DNA of 64,000 nucleotides, taken from NCBI GenBank assembly GCA_016709995.1, contig JADJLQ010000001.1, positions 1,708,001 to 1,772,000 of the forward strand. The letters are read 5' to 3'. This DNA comes from Saprospiraceae bacterium. Its GTDB lineage: Bacteria > Bacteroidota > Bacteroidia > Chitinophagales > Saprospiraceae. Both the position numbers and the translations under genes were made by a program. The notes beneath the pieces were generated by a model, which was not told the origin of the DNA, did no database searches, and saw only the letters and a program-made list of their open reading frames with translations. Below, piece after piece: positions 26,332 through 35,233 of the stretch (the stretch's first letter is position 1; the number at the start of each line of letters is the position of its first letter).

Positions 26332-28308
26332 CTACTCTACCAATTTCACCCGCTCCGCACCAAGCTTCTCCATCAGATCCTTCAAATCATAATACTTCAA
26401 CACCCCCGGTATCACCTGTGTATACATATCCCACTGGATAGGATGCTCGATAAAATCCATATAAGAAGTCAGACCATGAACCACCGTAGTGTGTGCAATA
26501 CGCGGATCCACGTAGGCCGCATGCAGCGCCACCGAACCATAACTGCCATAGGCCTCCACCGAGATAGCATGATTCTTTAACCGCTCCTCTGTACTGATAA
26601 AATCCACCAGTGAATACATATCCGTGACCCGTTGTCCCACGATAGACCGACCGATATGCAGGCTGATCATGGCATTGCGGTATTCCCGATTAAAATATTT
26701 ACGGTCGTTGAGCTCCGCAGGATCTTCTGTCTCTCCTTTACCCCGCAGATCAGCAGTCACCAGGATATCCCCTGCATCGAGGATCGCCTGCGCGCGCGAG
26801 GCTTCCAGCCAAAAACTATCTTTTCCCCGATCGTCAAGTATCAGGATGACCCTGGCATTGGAGGATACTTTGGACGGCCAGGCTACTACACAAGGTACCG
26901 GCATCTCCCCGGGCCTGAGTAATTGGTATTTATACATAGTCATACCCCTAAACTGCCCGGTGCCCGTCATGGAAGCCACCATTTTGTCTGTCGGTGGCTG
27001 TGTCCCCAGCAGCTCATAGATCTTCTGCCGGATCTGCTCCCGGCTTTGCCGCATGAACAGTGCTCTATTATCAGCCCAGGAGGCCGCTACCCTACCATTA
27101 TATATAGGTATCGACACTGCCTCTTTATATTGTGTCAGCACCTGCCCGCTGGCAGTACACTGCGTATCCTCCGGCCTGACCTTGATCACTTCCTGCTCCA
27201 CCACCGGCGTCGGGTCCCCTACCAGCCAGGTCCTGAACCAGGTCACCAGCGCCTCCCTTTTTTCCCTTGGCATGCCATGACCTCCCTCCGTCGATAGTAG
27301 TCGGAATCTGTCTTTTGCCCCCATCGCCGCATATACCTGGGTTAATTCATTACTGCCCTGCACTGCTCCCCAATAATCCACAAAATCATACCGCCCCGAC
27401 ATCACCAGCACCGGCTTGGGCGCAAACATCGTGACCCAGTCCGCGATCTCGATCCCGGCCTTGCCCTCTCCCGGCACATGCTGACAGCCATCCGAGGCTC
27501 CACTCAGCTCCAGCACCCGCTCCCGCTGCGAAAAGTAGCTGCAGATTGAAGCCACTTTGAGCCTGTCCTCCAGGCCGATCAGGTAAGCCGTCTGAGTACC
27601 GCCTCCCGAACTACCATATACTCCAAGTCTGTTTTTGTCTATATCGCTCCTGCTCTCCAGGTAGTTCAGTGCCCGGCTATTGTCCCAGTATTCATACGCT
27701 GCCAGGCTGCTGCCGAGCAGATTACAACCCGCATTGAGCAGGGTATGTTCGGTGGTCGCACCCCGGGTCATTGTCTTACCGTCAGGATCCAATAACTGTA
27801 TTCGCTCCCCCTGCCCGATCGGATCCACTATCAGCACCGCAATCCCATGCCTGGCCATCAGGATAGCGGCAGCAGTACCCGTTTTCCCATTGATGCCATG
27901 ACCACAAAGCTCCAGAGAGGCTGGATGAGGGCCCGGACCCGGAGGTAAGTATAGATTGGCAGTCACGTATCGACCGGGGATGCTTTGATATATAATAGTC
28001 TCTATCTTGAAATTCTGATATTGGCTACTATGAAGGATTTGGGCATGAAGCTCCGATCTGTCCGGCATAGGCCCCAGGATGGTTTGGTAGCTTTTACGCA
28101 CAGCGTCGCGATATGCCATCAAGGAGGATTTAGACTGCATCGCTTTATGCAGATGAAGTGACCTGTCCTGGTATTGAGCATGCGTCGTACGGAGGAGGTA
28201 GGAATTATAGGCGAGGTTTTGACTCCAGGGTAAGGAACCATATCCGGGCTGAGCTTGTGTCAGTTTTGTAGCACCTATAATTGTACAAATTAATAATAAA
28301 AATTTCAT
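26332..28308 (-). CDS. Two-domain secreted alpha/beta hydrolase (acetylxylan esterase-like)
   Basis: 658 aa, signal peptide ending near TKLTQAQPG. Residues about 95-365 form an alpha/beta hydrolase: oxyanion region ELCGHGINGK, VDPIGQGER, nucleophile GVYGSSGGGTQTAYLIG, VMSGRYDFVDYWG (Asp) and STEGGHGMP (His). A second, more diverged hydrolase domain spans about 450-640 (LILDDRGKDSFW, VTADLRGKGETED, VEAYGSYGSVALHA). Its nucleophile elbow has Tyr for the first Gly, and no clear catalytic His was identified, so it may be inactive. Related Bacteroidota proteins are annotated as acetylxylan esterases of CE1/CE7 type. It converges on the serine hydrolase gene, with 58 bp between. Confidence 0.75.
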   Translation of the reverse strand: MKFLLLICTIIGATKLTQAQPGYGSLPWSQNLAYNSYLLRTTHAQYQDRSLHLHKAMQSKSSLMAYRDAVRKSYQTILGPMPDRSELHAQILHSSQYQNFKIETIIYQSIPGRYVTANLYLPPGPGPHPASLELCGHGINGKTGTAAAILMARHGIAVLIVDPIGQGERIQLLDPDGKTMTRGATTEHTLLNAGCNLLGSSLAAYEYWDNSRALNYLESRSDIDKNRLGVYGSSGGGTQTAYLIGLEDRLKVASICSYFSQRERVLELSGASDGCQHVPGEGKAGIEIADWVTMFAPKPVLVMSGRYDFVDYWGAVQGSNELTQVYAAMGAKDRFRLLSTEGGHGMPREKREALVTWFRTWLVGDPTPVVEQEVIKVRPEDTQCTASGQVLTQYKEAVSIPIYNGRVAASWADNRALFMRQSREQIRQKIYELLGTQPPTDKMVASMTGTGQFRGMTMYKYQLLRPGEMPVPCVVAWPSKVSSNARVILILDDRGKDSFWLEASRAQAILDAGDILVTADLRGKGETEDPAELNDRKYFNREYRNAMISLHIGRSIVGQRVTDMYSLVDFISTEERLKNHAISVEAYGSYGSVALHAAYVDPRIAHTTVVHGLTSYMDFIEHPIQWDMYTQVIPGVLKYYDLKDLMEKLGAERVKLVE

Positions 28309-29044
28309 CGGAGTGAAGGTCGGGAATATGGGGGAATAAGAAAAAGGTATTTGGTAAAATAATATTTTGGAGAATGACTGTAATTGTCTAATTTAGTGAG
28401 ACGGTTTTTAGCTGATCTTGGCTGTTGAACTACTTATAAAATGGATATGTGGAACACTTGTATTTGGAGGGTTTTTGATTCCTTTAGAAACAAAAATGGT
28501 CATGATAGTTTAATTTCGAATGCAATCGGTTATAATCGTTTGTTGCTGATAAATGACGAGTTATATAATTGTTTTACAGTTATTTATAAAGTATTTGTTT
28601 TTGCTATAAATTTTCCGTTACAGCATGTATAATGGATATATACTAAATAAAACATTTTAAACGCAAATTTGCGCTCATGAAGACGAATCACTTATTAAGG
28701 AATTTAAGAAAGTGGACAAAACCTAAAAGCCTAAAAGAATGAAAAATAATAGACACATTTTTATGAAATCTAATTTCAATTTTTATTATTGGTAATTGGC
28801 AAAAAACCATAAAAAAATCAATGACTACAAAACAGATGATTTTATAACTAGAACCAGCCATTATTGAACTAACAAAAATATTATAGAGACTATCTTTATA
28901 TAAAATATTAATTGGTTTGGTACTTTTTACAAAAAATGACAATACGAACCAAGATGCATTGATTATAACCTTTTGCAGAGAACATGAAAGCAAAAAGCGG
29001 AATTGGCCCCTTTAGTATCCCAAGACTTTTCAATACTTGGAAAT
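28309..29044. other. AT-rich junction, only small or decayed reading frames
   Basis: The GC content drops sharply here relative to the genes to the left, marking the start of the accessory region. Short reading frames exist on both strands (plus 28441-28632; minus 28688-28993; plus 28677-28742, 21 aa), but none has a recognisable domain. The last may be the start of a lost cassette gene. Confidence 0.4.
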
Positions 29045-29329
29045 ATGATTTCAGGAATTTTAACAAACGACTCACTATTTGTGTCCAAATTTATTGGAAT
29101 TAGAAGAATACTTAAACACTTAAATCAAATTATAGAAAATGGATATATAGATTGTGTGTGTAATGGAAATGTTTTTCCTCAATATAAAATTCTTTGTGAT
29201 AGTATAGAACAAGAAATTGAATGCTATGAATCTCTGAAAGTAATATTTGAATTGGATCTAAATGAAACCGCATTCAATATCATGAGTAATATCAATAAAT
29301 TAACAGAAAAAAAAATCACGAACCCATAA
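29045..29329 (+). CDS. Hypothetical cassette protein, 94 aa
   Basis: Not recognised. ATG at 29045 is chosen over the TTG 14 codons upstream. The protein is helical and acidic, with a central Cys pair in DCVCNG and an ECYESL segment; no signal peptide or TM. Its TAA stop (29327-29329) is part of the TAAC that opens the attC-like element, as in integron cassettes where the recombination site abuts the gene end. GC is low, unlike the chromosomal genes nearby. Confidence 0.45.
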   Translation: MISGILTNDSLFVSKFIGIRRILKHLNQIIENGYIDCVCNGNVFPQYKILCDSIEQEIECYESLKVIFELDLNETAFNIMSNINKLTEKKITNP

Positions 29330-29392
29330 CACAGGCTACCACGTACATCTCGCCCTATCGGGACGAGCCGTCGGGTAGCCAAACCGTTAGCG
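29327..29392 (+). repeat. attC-like inverted-repeat element 1
   Basis: TAAC (29327) and GTTA (29386) form the outer arms, GGCTACC (29334-29340) and GGTAGCC (29374-29380) the inner arms. The terminal loop carries its own short CTCG/CGAG hairpin. The right end GTTAGCG deviates from the GTTRRRY core. Overlap with a stop codon is typical of cassettes. Confidence 0.6.
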
Positions 29393-29441
29393 GTCATTAT
29401 AGGACGACACTGCAACATAACGACAAAAAATAAATAGAAAA

Positions 29442-29804
29442 ATGGAGATAACGCCTAAACATATTGAGCGAATAGAAAAAATGACTTTTGCTTCTGTATA
29501 TCCTCACTATGTTACCAAAGTTGAAAAAAAAGGACGAACAAAGGAAGAGTTATATCAAGTCATTGAGTGGTTGACAGGTTTTGACGACAAAAAAATACAA
29601 GAACTTATTGACGAGAAAGCCACTTTTGGAAAATTTTTTGAGAAAGCAAAATTGAACTCAAACGCTGACCTGATTAAAGGAGTAATTTGTGGTTATAGAA
29701 TAGAAGAAATTGAACATCCACTAACCAAACAAGTTAGGTATCTTGACAAGTTAGTGGACGAATTAGCAAAAGGAAAGACTTTGGATAAAATTTTAAGAAA
29801 GTAA
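29442..29804 (+). CDS. DUF2200 family protein
   Basis: 120 aa, full family length. The block MTFASVYPHYVTKVEKKGRT followed by VIEWLTGF, then a helical region ending ICGYRIEEIEHPLTKQVRYLDKLVDELAKGKTLDKIL, is the DUF2200 signature. Function is unknown; related proteins are small, cytoplasmic and patchily distributed, and are often found on mobile DNA. The gene starts about 50 bp after the attC-like core and has no partner in an operon. Confidence 0.9.
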   Translation: MEITPKHIERIEKMTFASVYPHYVTKVEKKGRTKEELYQVIEWLTGFDDKKIQELIDEKATFGKFFEKAKLNSNADLIKGVICGYRIEEIEHPLTKQVRYLDKLVDELAKGKTLDKILRK

Positions 29805-29834
29805 ATACATTAACAATCTAAAAAACAAAATAAA

Positions 29835-30272
29835 ATGGCACAAATTAATCCTCACATTAACTTCAACGGAAATGCGGAAGAGGCATTCAATTTTTACAAA
29901 TCAGTATTTGGCGGAGAGTTCGCGAAAATAATGCGTTTCAAAGATTTAGCAAGTGCTGAATTTCCTGTAGCAGAAAATGAAGCAAATAAAATAATGCACA
30001 TTGCTTTACCAATTGGTAAAAGTATTTTAATGGCTAATGATGTACCTGAAATAATGGGGCGAACAAACGAAAATGAGAACAGAAGCAAAATAGTAATTAG
30101 TGCAGAAAGCAAAGAAGAAGCTGACAAATTATTCAATGGCCTTTCGGTAGGCGGACAAATTGAAATGCCTGTTTCTGACAGCCCTTGGGGTTCATACTTT
30201 GGAATGTTTAGAGACAAATATGGTATTGAATGGATGGTAGACTTTGACCCAAAATACAAGGAACAAATATAA
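29835..30272 (+). CDS. VOC-fold protein, PhnB/YjdN-like
   Basis: 145 aa. Opening INPHINFNGNAEEAFNFYKS, then VFGGEF, and near the end WGSYFGMFRDKYGIEWMVDF are the PhnB-type glyoxalase/dioxygenase-superfamily pattern. Such proteins have two beta-alpha-beta-beta-beta modules and act as metal-dependent resistance or isomerase proteins, but many have unknown substrates. The TAA stop is followed by C, again giving TAAC at the gene end. Thirty bases separate it from DUF2200, too close for a full attC between them. Confidence 0.88.
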   Translation: MAQINPHINFNGNAEEAFNFYKSVFGGEFAKIMRFKDLASAEFPVAENEANKIMHIALPIGKSILMANDVPEIMGRTNENENRSKIVISAESKEEADKLFNGLSVGGQIEMPVSDSPWGSYFGMFRDKYGIEWMVDFDPKYKEQI

Positions 30273-30345
30273 CCGGACAAAACAACGAACACTTAGCAGC
30301 GGTCATTGTAGGGAAACACGACAAAAATAAATACAAAGAATTAAA

Positions 30346-30471
30346 ATGGCAAATAAAAGTAAAGAGGTAACCCTATTCATAGACGAAAAAAATCATCCAT
30401 TTAGAAAGGAAATTGAGCAATTGCTGAATTGTGGCAAAAAACCCGCCCATCGCAAATCTGCAAAACGTTAG
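30346..30471 (+). pseudogene. Truncated start of a DUF1801-like protein
   Basis: 41 codons, opening MANKSKEVTLFIDEKNHPF then RKEIEQLLN. This resembles the first helix of DUF1801 (YdhG-like) proteins, which normally have 110-140 residues. The frame then runs into CGKKPAHRKSAKR and a TAG that lies inside the AACGTTAGCA core, so the body of the gene has been lost at the repeat. Family assignment is from recalled pattern. Confidence 0.45.
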
Positions 30472-30480
30472 CAGTCATTG
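30461..30480 (+). repeat. attC-like core end 2 (GTTAGCA)
   Basis: CAAAACGTTAGCAGTCATTG resembles the right end of element 1 (ACCGTTAGCGGTCATTA) and 39275-39291. No matching left arm is clear, so it is a solitary or decayed end. A related GCAGCGGTCATTGTAGGG occurs at 30296-30313. Confidence 0.45.
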
Positions 30481-30522
30481 CAAACGACTATGCTACAACT
30501 TTATAACGAATTTGACTAGAAT

Positions 30523-31167
30523 ATGAAACAGATGATTAAAAAGTATTTGGTCTATATATGCATGATTATTTCAGTGATATTAATAGTAATAGCAGCGTCA
30601 GCATATCCAGGTGGATCATTGCTTGACAAAAATTCAGTAGGTTTTGGCTGGTCAAAAAATTTTATTAGCAATTTGTTTGAAGCAAAAGCGCTAAATGGTT
30701 CAGAAAACCCTGGCAGGATTTGGGCAATTCTTGGAATGGCATTCCACTCATTTGGTTATGGTGTTTTTTTTATAAATATGTCGAAAAAGATTTCTTTAAG
30801 AGTATGGGTTAATATTTTAAAATATATCGGATTTGCCAACATTTTTTTTATTTTCTTAATTGCAACACCTTACCACGACCTAGGAACAATTTCAATTGTT
30901 TTAACATTGTTTGGCCTATTTATTATTACTTTATTCATACTTAAGTCAAAACTACATTTACTTAAATTTTGCTGCATAATATGCTTATTGACTTATTACT
31001 GTTTCTTTTTTCTTTATGGCTTTAGTTATTTGGAATTAGCCTTTATAATGCAGAAAGTATATTCTATAAGCTCAATACTATTAGTTTTAGGGCTTGAATA
31101 TTTTACAAAATCTGAAGACTTTGTACATATTAAACCGGGAGAACAAAAAAAAGCAATGAACCTCTAA
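30523..31167 (+). CDS. Hypothetical multi-pass membrane protein
   Basis: 214 aa with about six TM helices (first about 8-28; others near 67-85, 97-115, 122-140, 146-165, 170-190). A conserved-looking loop FGWSKNFISNLFEAKALNGSENP lies between TM1 and TM2 (quoted in two parts: FGWSKNFISNLF and EAKALNGSENP). The layout recalls DUF998-type proteins, but no diagnostic motif confirms this. Low GC and isolated placement fit a cassette gene. Confidence 0.65.
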   Translation: MKQMIKKYLVYICMIISVILIVIAASAYPGGSLLDKNSVGFGWSKNFISNLFEAKALNGSENPGRIWAILGMAFHSFGYGVFFINMSKKISLRVWVNILKYIGFANIFFIFLIATPYHDLGTISIVLTLFGLFIITLFILKSKLHLLKFCCIICLLTYYCFFFLYGFSYLELAFIMQKVYSISSILLVLGLEYFTKSEDFVHIKPGEQKKAMNL

Positions 31168-31589
31168 AACATTAAGAAAAGTAGGCGAAAATCTGATCTG
31201 ATCAATAATATCGAGCTCTGAGCTTAAAAGATTTTCCCTGCCCAGCTGATCAGGCGGTGCTTAATTCTTAGCCTGTCCCGATAGTATCATCGGCATTCAG
31301 CGACGCCTGGGTCCAGGTAGGGTGATTAGTAGGGCAGTTTATTTAATTTAATCTGGATTATGTGATTTATTCTCTTGATTTTATATCGATGGAAGGAATA
31401 CAATATTTGACCCTTTATAGCCAGAAAAAAAAGTGACGAGAAATTTGCATTGGTCAGGGTGCTCATAGTTGTAATCAATTTGGTGGTGCCTTATTGGGTA
31501 TTGATTTTATAATGGCGCTTACTTCGACTAAGGCTTCAGTGTATCGACTTGCCTTAATCACTTCCATGAACTGAGGCCGTTTCCAGGAT
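31168..31589. other. Intergenic, decayed sequence
   Basis: About 420 bases without a supported gene. A short inverted repeat GAAAATCT/AGATTTTC lies around 31188-31236. A minus-strand frame at 31475-31684 gives 69 residues with no recognisable domain. GC rises after about 31240, suggesting a junction between sequences of different origin. Confidence 0.4.
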
Positions 31590-31988
31590 CCGGAGACCTG
31601 ACATTCCGGCACTCCCTTAGGCTCGGCACTGACCCCTAAAATTGGGTTTAGCTGGCGGCCATTCCGGCGCATTGTGACCCCCAAATAGTTTGAGAAAGTT
31701 GATTGATTTTAACCTGTCCTTTACCTGCAAAAAACAGGTATGGCAGCAAAATCAATAAAGATGGAACAGTTAAAACAGATTCTTCGACTACATCATCAAG
31801 GGAATGGAATTAAACGGATAGCAAGAGATCTGGGTATATCTAAGACAACGATCAAAAAATATCTCAGAAGTGAGCAGATAGACAAAGATCATATTATGGA
31901 TGGCTCGATTAATAGGGTCAATCCAGAAGCTTTGCAGGATGATACTACAGGGCATCTCGGTAATCGATACGGCAAGTTAATTACCTAA
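31590..31988 (+). mobile_element. IS21-family insertion sequence remnant (left end)
   Basis: Two pairs of short repeats (ATTCCGGCRC and GACCCCYAAA) at about 31600-31690 precede the truncated istA, like the multiple terminal repeats of IS21 elements. The rest of istA and istB are absent, so the element cannot move by itself. Confidence 0.55.
31740..31988 (+). pseudogene. istA: IstA transposase N-terminal fragment
   Basis: 82 codons. KMEQLKQILRLHHQGNGIKR then IARDLGISKTTIKKYL is the N-terminal helix-turn-helix of IS21 IstA. Full IstA has about 500 residues with a DDE core; here the frame leaves homology after about residue 50 and ends at 31988. Confidence 0.75.
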
Positions 31989-32338
31989 CATAAGCAGCAT
32001 GCTATTAGATATCAATGGTCCAAACCCAAAAATTGCAATCAAATCTGAAAAATTCTTTATAAAAAATCATAATTTTAACAGTCAGATGAATTAAAATTGT
32101 ATAAAACCATACAAAGCCCAATAAAAATGAACTTAACTCAGAGCCTTAAACTAATTAATGAGTTGATACTTTATACCTTATACACTACATCCTGCTTGTC
32201 GGTCAACATAAAAGTATACCGAAAGCCCAATAAGAGTAGCATTGGATCAAATCATATTTTAAGTGGCTGTCGGATACTTTTATAAATGTTGGGCGTCATG
32301 CCAGCAAATCCTTTAACTAAAAAATTATCAATTAATAT
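31989..32338. other. Intergenic, no supported gene
   Basis: 350 AT-rich bases. A 62-codon frame (32097-32285) has no recognisable feature. The next gene begins immediately at 32339. Confidence 0.4.
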
Positions 32339-32809
32339 ATGAAACATTTTATCCAATTCGCAGACATCGTATTAACCGGACTCATTGCAGGGATTATCTT
32401 TGGAATTTGGCTTGGCTATAATCCTGAAAACCTATCCGCTGTTACTTATGTTGAACAGCAACAAAGCGCCATTCGATCTTTAAATGTATTGATGCCCCTT
32501 TTAGGACTTATTTCTATTATACTTACTATTGTCTATGCAATTATCTGCAAAAAAGAAAAGCTAAACCGTACCTTGTTATTGCTTGCGTTTGGCTTGCTGA
32601 TTGCTAGCGGGCTTATTACGCGATTCGGCAATCAACCTATAAATGCTATTGTTATTACTTGGAATTTGGACGCCATTCCAGACACATGGGCAACATTTAG
32701 GGACAATTGGTGGACATTTCATGTAATGCGAACACTCTCTACAATTTCAGGTTTCGCAATAATTGTATGGGTGACAATTAGTAATAAGAACAAAAGCACG
32801 ACCGCATAA
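32339..32809 (+). CDS. DUF1772 (anthrone-oxygenase-like) membrane protein
   Basis: 156 aa, four TM helices. The family block LITRFGNQPINAIVITWNLD then WATFRDNWWTFHVMRT near 105-135 is characteristic of DUF1772. The fungal relatives oxidise anthrones; bacterial members are uncharacterised. The stop TAA lies within the TAAC of the following attC-like element, so gene and repeat appear as one cassette. Confidence 0.85.
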   Translation: MKHFIQFADIVLTGLIAGIIFGIWLGYNPENLSAVTYVEQQQSAIRSLNVLMPLLGLISIILTIVYAIICKKEKLNRTLLLLAFGLLIASGLITRFGNQPINAIVITWNLDAIPDTWATFRDNWWTFHVMRTLSTISGFAIIVWVTISNKNKSTTA

Positions 32810-32937
32810 CAGCGTGTATTTGGCAATAGCGGTTGAACTGGTAAATCGAAAGTTTGTGCTTCTAAGAAATTTTGTGCTAAACGGACAAGAAAGTGCTTTT
32901 AGTCCGATACTGCACATACACGCAAACCGCTATGCAT
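32807..32937 (+). repeat. attC-like inverted-repeat element 3
   Basis: Left arm GCGTGTATTTGGCAATAGCGG after TAACA (arm quoted in full is 21 bases, so note its ends GCGTGTAT and ATAGCGG) pairs imperfectly with right arm CCGATACTGCACATACACGC. The interior shares ACTGGTAAATCGAA and AAGTGCTTTT with element 5 at 35690-35813, so the two are homologous. The right end is AAACCGCTATGCA rather than AACGTT. Confidence 0.6.
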
Positions 32938-32984
32938 TATTTTAAAAGACCAATACTTAAAGACAATTCATAATTTTAAAGTTT

Positions 32985-33467
32985 ATGATAACAGACATTA
33001 GACCATATAAACTGTCAGACAAAGAAAATGTTATAAAAATTTTCAATTCCAATTGCCCAAAGTATTTTGATAAGAATGACTTGTCAGACTTAATAGACTT
33101 TTTAGATAATTATGCAGACAATAATTTTAAAGTTGTACTTTATAACAAAGAGGTTATCGGGTGTGGTGGACATTATGTAAAACATTCAGACAAAGTATTC
33201 GGAATCGCATGGGTTATGTTTAGGCGATTTTCAATGGGAAAAGCAAACTTTCAGATTATATCAAAACAATTTTTTAAGCACATCCTGACGAATATAGATA
33301 AAGAAAATTTGGACTTTGACATCGTTATAAACACCAGTCAATTATTGGAAAAGACTTTTAACAAATTTGACTTTTGGACTGAGCGTGTAATTAAGAATGG
33401 ATATGGAGAAAATTTAGACCATTATGTAATGAGACGAAAATTGAATACTAAAAAAACGAACGCGTAA
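32985..33467 (+). CDS. GNAT-family N-acetyltransferase
   Basis: 160 aa. IRPYKLSDKENVIKIFNSNC opens the fold, KVVLYNKEVIGCGGHYV gives the beta4 region, and a helix with KANFQIISKQFFKHIL follows. The usual RxxGxG acetyl-CoA loop is degenerate (RRFSMGKANF). Many such proteins acetylate amines or antibiotics, but the substrate cannot be read. The stop TAA lies in GCGTAAC, the left end of the next attC-like element. Confidence 0.75.
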   Translation: MITDIRPYKLSDKENVIKIFNSNCPKYFDKNDLSDLIDFLDNYADNNFKVVLYNKEVIGCGGHYVKHSDKVFGIAWVMFRRFSMGKANFQIISKQFFKHILTNIDKENLDFDIVINTSQLLEKTFNKFDFWTERVIKNGYGENLDHYVMRRKLNTKKTNA

Positions 33468-33594
33468 CAGCTGTTTGGCAATTAGGCGGGTAAGCTGCTT
33501 TGTTCGACAATGATTGCGTGAACTAAACTTGGTACATTCCTCTCTAGTTCCTGCCTGAAATCCACCTCATCGCCAAACCCACAAAACGTTCTCG
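33465..33594 (+). repeat. attC-like inverted-repeat element 4
   Basis: TAAC (33465) with GTT (33588) as outer arms; TGTTTGGC (33472-33479) with GCCAAACC (33572-33579); AGGCGG with CCACCT inside. The right end CAAAACGTTCTCG lies 45 bp before the next gene. The order of the arms is nested, as in folded attC sites. Confidence 0.65.
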
Positions 33595-33639
33595 TCAACT
33601 CTTTCATACCACCCCTCAACAATTTACAAACTGATATAA

Positions 33640-34737
33640 ATGAAAATGTTTAAAATAATTCCGACACATTTAACAGTAATTACTTTTCTGCTCATTTATT
33701 TAACTTCATGCAATGGACCGACACAAAATAATAATTCAATCTATGAAGCCAATAAACCAAACTCAACGACTCAATTTAACGGGTTAAATGCTGCAGTCAA
33801 TAGTATAGACAAGAATATAAGAAGTATTTTTCAAGACAGAAGTGGCAATTATTGGTTTGGGACTAATGGGGCAGGCGTATATCGTTACGATGTAAAAAAA
33901 CTAACACAATTTACCATAAAGGACGGACTTGCAGACAATCAAGTAATAAACATTCAAGAAGATGATTTGGGAAATATTTGGTTCGGGACTGGTGCTTTTG
34001 GCATTAGTGAATTTGACGGAAATAAAATTACAACACATACCAATAAAGTCAACATAACTAAGGGCACTGTATTAAACTGGAAATCAAAAAACAATGATTT
34101 ATGGTTTTTCGCTGGTGGTGGCGTGCTCAGATATAGCAATCCTTCACTTGACTATCTACCATTTCATCCGTCAAGTTCAAAGACACAAACCAAAGCTCCG
34201 TTTTCGCTTAGTCGCTATGGCGTTTATTGTATCCTAAAAGATAAAAAAGGTAACATTTGGTTTGGAACTCAGGCAGAAGGCGTATGCAGATACGATGGCA
34301 AAAAACTAACTTGGTTTAAAGAAAAAGGGCTCTCCGGCCCTGCCGTTCTTAGTATATTTGAAGACAGTAAGGGCATCCTTTGGTTTGGAAATAATGGTGC
34401 TGGATTATTCCGATATGACGGAAATACTTTGACAAATTTCACAGAAGAAAAAGGTCTTAATAATGCTGATTTTAGTGCTTCTGGAAAACCCGGGTTAGGC
34501 ACTTTGGCTCGTATATATTCGATAAACGAAGACAATGGCGGAAATATCTGGGTTGGAACTGTGGACGCAGGAGTTTGGAAATATGACGGAAACAACTTGA
34601 TTAATTACACAATCAAAGACGGCCTTACCAGCAACGCAGTAAATACAATTTATAAAGACAAAAACGGAGAACTATGGTTTGGAACTGATGGCAATGGTCT
34701 CTGCAAATTCAACGGTACAACATTCACCCATTTATAA
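33640..34737 (+). CDS. Lipoprotein with two-component-regulator beta-propeller repeats
   Basis: 365 aa. A lipobox LTSC (Cys about 24) ends the signal peptide. At least seven Reg_prop repeats follow, each like DRSGNYWFGTNGAGVYRYDG with variants GNIWFGT, GILWFGN, GNIWVGT and GELWFGT. These blades form the periplasmic sensor of hybrid two-component systems (such as those for polysaccharide sensing), but here no TM, kinase or regulator follows. It is therefore a stand-alone sensor domain or a truncated relative anchored in a membrane. It lies between attC-like element 4 and a VOC gene. Confidence 0.85.
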   Translation: MKMFKIIPTHLTVITFLLIYLTSCNGPTQNNNSIYEANKPNSTTQFNGLNAAVNSIDKNIRSIFQDRSGNYWFGTNGAGVYRYDVKKLTQFTIKDGLADNQVINIQEDDLGNIWFGTGAFGISEFDGNKITTHTNKVNITKGTVLNWKSKNNDLWFFAGGGVLRYSNPSLDYLPFHPSSSKTQTKAPFSLSRYGVYCILKDKKGNIWFGTQAEGVCRYDGKKLTWFKEKGLSGPAVLSIFEDSKGILWFGNNGAGLFRYDGNTLTNFTEEKGLNNADFSASGKPGLGTLARIYSINEDNGGNIWVGTVDAGVWKYDGNNLINYTIKDGLTSNAVNTIYKDKNGELWFGTDGNGLCKFNGTTFTHL

Positions 34738-34849
34738 TCAAGTAAATTAACAGTTTTAGCCAGAAAATGAGCAGGCGAAAACATGAAGAAGCAGGCGAAA
34801 ATCTGCGGAAGCTTAAAAGACGATACGGTAACAATCAAAATTAAACGAT

Positions 34850-35233
34850 ATGAAAAATAAATTGACACATTTTGCCATTCACATTGACGACATTGAACGG
34901 GCAAAGAGCTTTTATGATGGAGTTTTTGATTGGGGTTTCAATTCCTTCGGACAATCTGATTTTCTGCAAATCAAAGCCGACAAGACAGAAAACGGAGAAC
35001 TCATCGGGGCTTTACAATCACGAAAATACGCTCCTTTTCCAGAAAAAATAATCGGTTTGGAATGCACCATTGGAGTAGAGAACTTGGACGAAATCGTGGA
35101 ACGTGTAAAAAGCAATGGCGGCCAAGTTCTAATGCCAAAAACAGGTATTCCATATGTAGGATGGATTGCAAAATTCCTGGACACGGAAGGCAACCTAATT
35201 TGTGCAATGCAATACGACAACAATGCGAGATGA
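34850..35233 (+). CDS. VOC family (glyoxalase-like) protein
   Basis: 127 aa. FAIHIDDIERAKSFYDGVF then WGF opens the first module; VENLDEIVERVKSNGGQVL and WIAKFLDTEGNLICAMQ close the second, as in VOC-superfamily enzymes. Candidate metal ligands are His8 and the Glu in DTEGN. The substrate is unknown. Its TGA stop overlaps the next ATG (ATGA), so the DUF1801 gene is translationally coupled. Confidence 0.88.
   Translation: MKNKLTHFAIHIDDIERAKSFYDGVFDWGFNSFGQSDFLQIKADKTENGELIGALQSRKYAPFPEKIIGLECTIGVENLDEIVERVKSNGGQVLMPKTGIPYVGWIAKFLDTEGNLICAMQYDNNAR

Noticed and set aside
28441..28993. Short plus and minus reading frames of 63 and 101 codons
   Set aside because: Very AT-rich, no domain, signal or repeat-associated stop; likely chance frames.
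31475..31684. 69-codon minus-strand frame before the IS21 remnant
   Set aside because: It overlaps the IS terminal repeats and encodes no recognisable domain.
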